DNA from: DASPMP01 sp035758925
Lineage (GTDB): Bacteria; Gemmatimonadota; Gemmatimonadetes; Gemmatimonadales; Gemmatimonadaceae
NCBI GenBank assembly: GCA_035758925.1
Contig: DASTVV010000010.1
Span: 1 to 9,256 of the forward strand
Direction of reading: 5' to 3'
DNA: 9,256 nucleotides
In this document: positions 6,121 to 9,256 of the stretch, in pieces
How the letters are laid out: every line of letters starts with the position of its first letter
How positions within the stretch are numbered: the stretch's first letter is position 1
Notes under the pieces: model-generated
Seen by the model: the letters and a program-made list of their open reading frames with translations, nothing else
Told to the model about the DNA's origin: nothing
The model's database searches: none
Program-made: the position numbers and the translations under genes

Positions 6121-7347
6121 TTGAGGCAACTGGGGTTTCGCGGTCGGCTGTTCATCATCCTTCTGCTTTTCGCGCTCGTACCGTCCATCGTGCTCACGAC
6201 CGCGTGGGCGGCGAGCTGGCTGGCGCTGCCGCTCACGAGCTCGGCGTCAGCGTGGGACAGTGCAGCCGCCACAGGGGCCAAGGCGCTGGCGGTCGCCCGC
6301 GAACATCGCCTCAGTCCTCGCGACTCCGCGATCGTCGCTACGCATGAACAGGCTCTGAGGGAGAGCCAGCTGCGATCGAAGCAGGCGGGCTTTCTCTTCG
6401 GACGTGTCTGGGTGCTGGGAGCGATCGCCTCCTTGCTTGCGCTCGGGCTGCTTTACGTCGTGGCGTCGCGCGTGGCAGGACATCTGAGTCGCAGCCTCAG
6501 CAGGCCGGTGCAGGAGCTCATGGGGTGGACCGACCGCATCGCGTCCGCGGTACCGCTCCCACAGGGAGACCCTGCGCGCGGGGCGCCGGAGTTCCAGGTG
6601 TTACGCGACCGCATGCGCGAGATGGCGAACGGACTCGAGCGCGGCCGGCGAGCTGCCCTGGAGGCGGAGCGACTCTCCGCACTGCGCGAGACGGCGCGAC
6701 AGGTGGCGCACGAGCTCAAGAATCCCCTGACGCCGATCCGGTTCGCGGTGGATCGGCTGCGACGCGACGCTCCGGCGGCGCTTCAAGAGAGCGTGGAGGT
6801 GCTGGCCATCGAGGCCGCGCGCCTGGACGAGCTGGCGCGCAGCTTCGCGCAATTCGGACGGCTGCCTGAGGGGCCGCAGGCGCCGGTGGATCTCGGGGAG
6901 CTGGCACGCTACACGGCACGAGCGGCGGTTCCGCCGGACGGTGCTGTGCGACTAGACATCTCCGTCGCGAACGACGTACCGCTCATCTCCGGACATCACG
7001 ACGCGCTGTCTCGTGCGCTGTCCAACGTGATGCTCAATGCCGTGGAAGCGTGCCGTGACGGAGGCGCGATCAGTGTGGACGTCAGCAAGGTTGCCGACCG
7101 TCAGGCTGGCAATGGCAGCGGAGGGCCGGCTGTGGCGCTGACGGTTCGCGATACGGGTTGTGGAATCCCCGCGGATCGCCTGTCCCGAATCTGGGAGCCT
7201 TACGTTACGTACAAATCAGGGGGGACCGGACTGGGACTGGCCATCGTTCGGCAAACGATCGAGGCGCACGACGGACGAGTGAGCGCCGAGAGCGAGCCGG
7301 GCAGGGGCACCACCATCAGGTTCATCTTCCCGCTGAAGAACGCGTGA
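6121..7347 (+). CDS. NtrY-like membrane sensor histidine kinase
   Basis: Two-component sensor kinase, 408 residues, inner membrane. TM1 is about residues 10-31 and TM2 about 97-116, leaving an extracytoplasmic loop of some 65 residues. A HAMP-like linker with the SRPVQEL segment and a helical stretch rich in Arg/Glu lead to the dimerisation helix, with the phospho-accepting H197 in ARQVAHELKNPLTPIRF. The ATPase domain shows the N-box NVMLNAVEAC (N306), the G1 box DTGCGIP (344-350) and the G2 box GGTGLGLAI (367-375). The HELKNPLTPI H-box and the downstream NtrC/NtrX-type regulator suggest the NtrY group, but there is no PAS domain and the sensor loop is short. Start chosen at TTG 6121 because AAGGAG lies 8 bases upstream and the signal-anchor begins at once; an in-frame GTG at 6076 would lengthen it by 15 residues into repeat-derived sequence. 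Signal sensed is unknown. Followed by a small membrane protein gene after 26 bp. Confidence 0.93.
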   Translation: MRQLGFRGRLFIILLLFALVPSIVLTTAWAASWLALPLTSSASAWDSAAATGAKALAVAREHRLSPRDSAIVATHEQALRESQLRSKQAGFLFGRVWVLGAIASLLALGLLYVVASRVAGHLSRSLSRPVQELMGWTDRIASAVPLPQGDPARGAPEFQVLRDRMREMANGLERGRRAALEAERLSALRETARQVAHELKNPLTPIRFAVDRLRRDAPAALQESVEVLAIEAARLDELARSFAQFGRLPEGPQAPVDLGELARYTARAAVPPDGAVRLDISVANDVPLISGHHDALSRALSNVMLNAVEACRDGGAISVDVSKVADRQAGNGSGGPAVALTVRDTGCGIPADRLSRIWEPYVTYKSGGTGLGLAIVRQTIEAHDGRVSAESEPGRGTTIRFIFPLKNA

Positions 7348-7373
7348 ATGCCGTCCGATACGGAGCACTCGTG

Positions 7374-7706
7374 ATGCAATTTGAATCTCTGCCGCCACCG
7401 ATGGTTGTCGCTGCCATCGCGACCGTCACGTGGGGCATCGTGACGCTCGTGGTTGGCGTCGTGGGCTTCAGGGCCTGGCAGCGGCGCAGTGAGATGAGGG
7501 CGGGCATCATTCCGCCCGGCATGACGGCGGCGCCGCAGCAGCTCCCGCCGGACGTCTCACAGCGACTGGCGCGCATCGAGGCCGCCGTGGATGCCATCGC
7601 GATCGAGGTTGAGCGCATCTCCGAGGGGCAGCGCTTTCTCACGAAACTGCAGGCGGAACGGGCGCCGCTCGCCGCTGGCGAGAAGATGCCCGAGCGCCAG
7701 CGCTGA
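7374..7706 (+). CDS. Small single-pass membrane protein with coiled coil
   Basis: 110 residues, no recognised family. One transmembrane helix at about 10-33 (VVAAIATVTWGIVTLVVGVVGF), followed by a basic stop-transfer patch RAWQRRSEMR, which predicts the C-terminus in the cytosol. After a Pro-rich spacer, residues 60-95 form a probable coiled coil with spaced Leu/Ile/Val (RLARIEAAVDAIAIEVERI). The ATG at 7374 is preferred because GGAG (7362-7365) is 8 bases upstream; GTG at 7344, overlapping the kinase stop, and GTG at 7371 are alternatives. It sits between the kinase (26 bp) and the response regulator (25 bp), all same strand, so it is surely co-transcribed and may act with that pair. That functional link is inference. 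Confidence 0.8.
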   Translation: MQFESLPPPMVVAAIATVTWGIVTLVVGVVGFRAWQRRSEMRAGIIPPGMTAAPQQLPPDVSQRLARIEAAVDAIAIEVERISEGQRFLTKLQAERAPLAAGEKMPERQR

Positions 7707-7731
7707 CCCCACGATCCCGCCCCCACTCTAG

Positions 7732-9105
7732 ATGCCGACCGCGCTGATCATCGACGACGAACCGAATATCCGGCGGATGGTCGGCGCACTGCTCGGCGCC
7801 GAGGGCTACGACGTGCGCGATGCATCGGACGGATCGTCCGGGGTGCGACGCGCAAGCGAGCACGAGCCCGACGTCGTGTTGCTGGACCTCATGATGCCGG
7901 GCGATCTCGACGGAATGGCGGTGCTGGAGCGACTGCGCGAAGCGATCCCCGACTCACCGGTAGTGATGATGAGCGGGCGCGCCGGCCTGAGCGACGCCGT
8001 TCGCGCTACCAAGCTTGGCGCGTTCACGTTCCTCGAGAAGCCGCTGACGCCCGAGGGTGTCCTGTTGGCGCTGGCGTCCGCAATGGAGCTGCGCCGGGCG
8101 CGTCTGGAAGCGCGGACGCTGCGCGCGGACCTCGGGCTCGGCGGCGAGATGGTTGGCGAAAGTCCGGGCATCCAGCGCGTGCGCGAGCTGATCGCGCGCG
8201 TGGGCCCGACGGACTCGCGCGTGTTGATCAGCGGCGAGTCGGGTGTCGGCAAGGAGCTGGTGGCGGCCGCAATCCACGCCGCAAGCCCGCGGCGCGACCG
8301 CGCCTTCGTGCGTGTGAATTGCGCGGCGATCCCGCGCGACCTCGTGGAGAGCGAGATGTTCGGCCACGAGAAGGGTTCGTTCACCGGGGCGACCGATCGA
8401 CGCATCGGACGGTTCGAGCTGGCGCATACCGGGACGCTGCTGCTGGACGAGGTGGGAGACCTCGGCGCGGAGGCGCAAGCGAAGCTCCTGCGCGCCATCG
8501 AGGCGCGGGAGATCGAGCGCGTCGGCGGCGGACAACCGATTCGCGTCGACGTCCGCGTGATTGCGGCGACGAACAAGGACCTGGCCCGCGCGGTGAGCGA
8601 GGGACAGTTCCGCGAGGACCTGTTCTTCCGACTGAACGTCATCCCGTTGCACGTGCCGCCACTGCGCGAACGTCCGTCCGACATTCCCCTGCTCGTGCGA
8701 CATTTTTCAGCGTTGCACCATGGACGCACGGGACAGGCTCCGCCGCGTTGGGCCGGCGAGGCCATCAGCGCGCTGGGTCGGTATCGCTGGCCCGGCAACG
8801 TGCGTGAGCTGGCCAACATCGTGGAGCGGCTGGCCATCCTGCACGCGGGCTCGGAGATCGGCGAAGACGCCGTGCGCGGCGTGCTGCCGGTGGAACGCTC
8901 GCCGGCCGCGGCGCCGCTGCCCGATCCGGCCGCGCTCGATCACTCGCTCACGGATACGCTGGACGAGTACGAGCGCATGCTCATCGCGCGCGCGCTATCG
9001 ATGGCTGGCGGCAACGTCGCGGAGGCCGCTCGCAAGCTCAAAACCGATCGGCCGAATCTCTATCGCCGGATGCGTCGGCTGGGACTCGGCAACGCCGAGG
9101 AATGA
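7732..9105 (+). CDS. NtrC-family sigma-54-dependent response regulator (NtrX-like)
   Basis: 457 residues with three domains. The receiver (1-125) has D8 and D9, phospho-acceptor D52 in LLDLMMPGD, S81 and K103. The AAA+ sigma-54 activator domain (about 138-375) has Walker A GESGVGKE (168-175), the sigma-54 contact loop as GSFTGA (215-220, Ser in place of the usual Ala), Walker B LLLDEVGD (236-243), the sensor region VRVIAATNKDL, REDLFFRLNV and RYRWPGNVRELAN. A Fis-type helix-turn-helix ends the protein (about 412-453, GGNVAEAARKLKTDRPNLYRRMRRLG), close in style to NtrX. It is expected to be phosphorylated by the upstream kinase and to activate sigma-54 promoters by ATP hydrolysis. The ATG follows a C-rich stretch without a recognisable Shine-Dalgarno, but the receiver starts immediately, so the start is probably right. 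Target genes are not visible here. Whether it is a true NtrX or another NtrC-type regulator is uncertain. Confidence 0.95.
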   Translation: MPTALIIDDEPNIRRMVGALLGAEGYDVRDASDGSSGVRRASEHEPDVVLLDLMMPGDLDGMAVLERLREAIPDSPVVMMSGRAGLSDAVRATKLGAFTFLEKPLTPEGVLLALASAMELRRARLEARTLRADLGLGGEMVGESPGIQRVRELIARVGPTDSRVLISGESGVGKELVAAAIHAASPRRDRAFVRVNCAAIPRDLVESEMFGHEKGSFTGATDRRIGRFELAHTGTLLLDEVGDLGAEAQAKLLRAIEAREIERVGGGQPIRVDVRVIAATNKDLARAVSEGQFREDLFFRLNVIPLHVPPLRERPSDIPLLVRHFSALHHGRTGQAPPRWAGEAISALGRYRWPGNVRELANIVERLAILHAGSEIGEDAVRGVLPVERSPAAAPLPDPAALDHSLTDTLDEYERMLIARALSMAGGNVAEAARKLKTDRPNLYRRMRRLGLGNAEE

Positions 9106-9256
9106 ACTCGGACAGACACGCCGACGCCTCCGCGCGAGGACATGGCCAAACTCCGGTCCCGAGACGAGATTGGCTAAGGTGTCTCGCGGCAGTGGTTTCG
9201 CGCGCCGGAACGACAGGGCACGGCCGCTGCTTCAGCCAACGCCGGACACGACCTTC
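9102..9256 (+). CDS. Possible start of a downstream gene with twin-arginine-like N-terminus (partial)
   Basis: An ATG overlaps the regulator stop as ATGA and its frame stays open to the window edge (51 codons). Around residues 21-27 it reads PRRDWLR, resembling a Tat motif, followed by CLAAVV. The hydrophobic stretch then breaks off into basic residues, which is poor for a signal peptide; a more signal-like end (GTAAASANA) occurs in another frame. GAGG lies only one base before the ATG. This could be a real coupled gene, one with a frameshift, or simply a chance open frame in GC-rich DNA. If not coding, 9106-9256 holds nothing else I recognise. Confidence 0.22.
   Translation, partial: MNSDRHADASARGHGQTPVPRRDWLRCLAAVVSRAGTTGHGRCFSQRRTRP

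Noticed and set aside
7806..8837. 343-codon open frame on the - strand inside the sigma-54 activator
   Set aside because: It is Ser/Arg-rich shadow translation opposite conserved AAA+ motifs, with no domain pattern.
9142..9177. Tiny 11-codon open frame MAKLRSRDEIG with a GAGGA upstream
   Set aside because: The GAGGA is one base from the ATG, too close for a ribosome site, and the peptide resembles nothing known.
9143..9186. Hairpins GCCAA/TTGGC (9145-9149 with 9170-9174) and CGAGAC/GTCTCG (9160-9165 with 9181-9186) as a terminator after the regulator gene
   Set aside because: Stems are only 5-6 bp with long loops, they exclude each other, and no T run follows.
1..9256. CRISPR array, insertion sequence, tRNA or rRNA, attachment site
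   Set aside because: I looked for regular direct repeats, transposase motifs, cloverleaf arms and conserved rRNA stretches and saw none.

Overview
This is a high-GC bacterial chromosomal window of housekeeping and regulatory genes with no sign of mobile DNA. The mix suggests Gemmatimonadota or a neighbouring group such as Acidobacteriota: a tdh-kbl pair, an NYN-LOTUS protein of the kind common in those groups, an NtrY/NtrX-like pair and several GTG/TTG or SD-poor starts. This assignment is inference from gene style; no marker gene is present.

Layout. Positions 1-1954 (+) hold threonine catabolism: the 3' part of tdh (5' end cut by the window) and complete kbl, one base apart. Together they convert L-threonine to glycine and acetyl-CoA. 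Converging on kbl, with stop codons overlapping, is a small leftward gene (1941-2291) for a stand-alone HIRAN-like protein. A 191-bp gap follows (2292-2482), carrying a textbook four-tract G-quadruplex motif. Next is a rightward gene for a predicted secreted beta-barrel-like envelope protein (2483-3151). Its strong intrinsic terminator lies inside the 3' coding end of the opposing mpg gene.

A leftward operon fills 6018-3158, in transcription order: a YjbQ/UPF0047 protein, a 562-residue NYN-domain predicted nuclease with two LOTUS/OST-HTH-like regions joined by an RG-rich linker and ending in a basic Ala/Lys/Arg tail, and 3-methyladenine DNA glycosylase, which overlaps the nuclease gene by ATGA.

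Divergent from this is a rightward signalling operon: an NtrY-like membrane histidine kinase (6121-7347), a small one-helix coiled-coil membrane protein (7374-7706), and an NtrC-family sigma-54 activator (7732-9105). A possible further coupled gene starts at 9102 and runs off the window.

The most interesting points are the MARF1/limkain-like NYN+LOTUS architecture in a bacterial operon with a DNA glycosylase, the intergenic G-quadruplex motif, the terminator embedded in the mpg tail, and the small membrane protein between kinase and regulator. I did not find a clear, wholly undescribed defence or mobile system.
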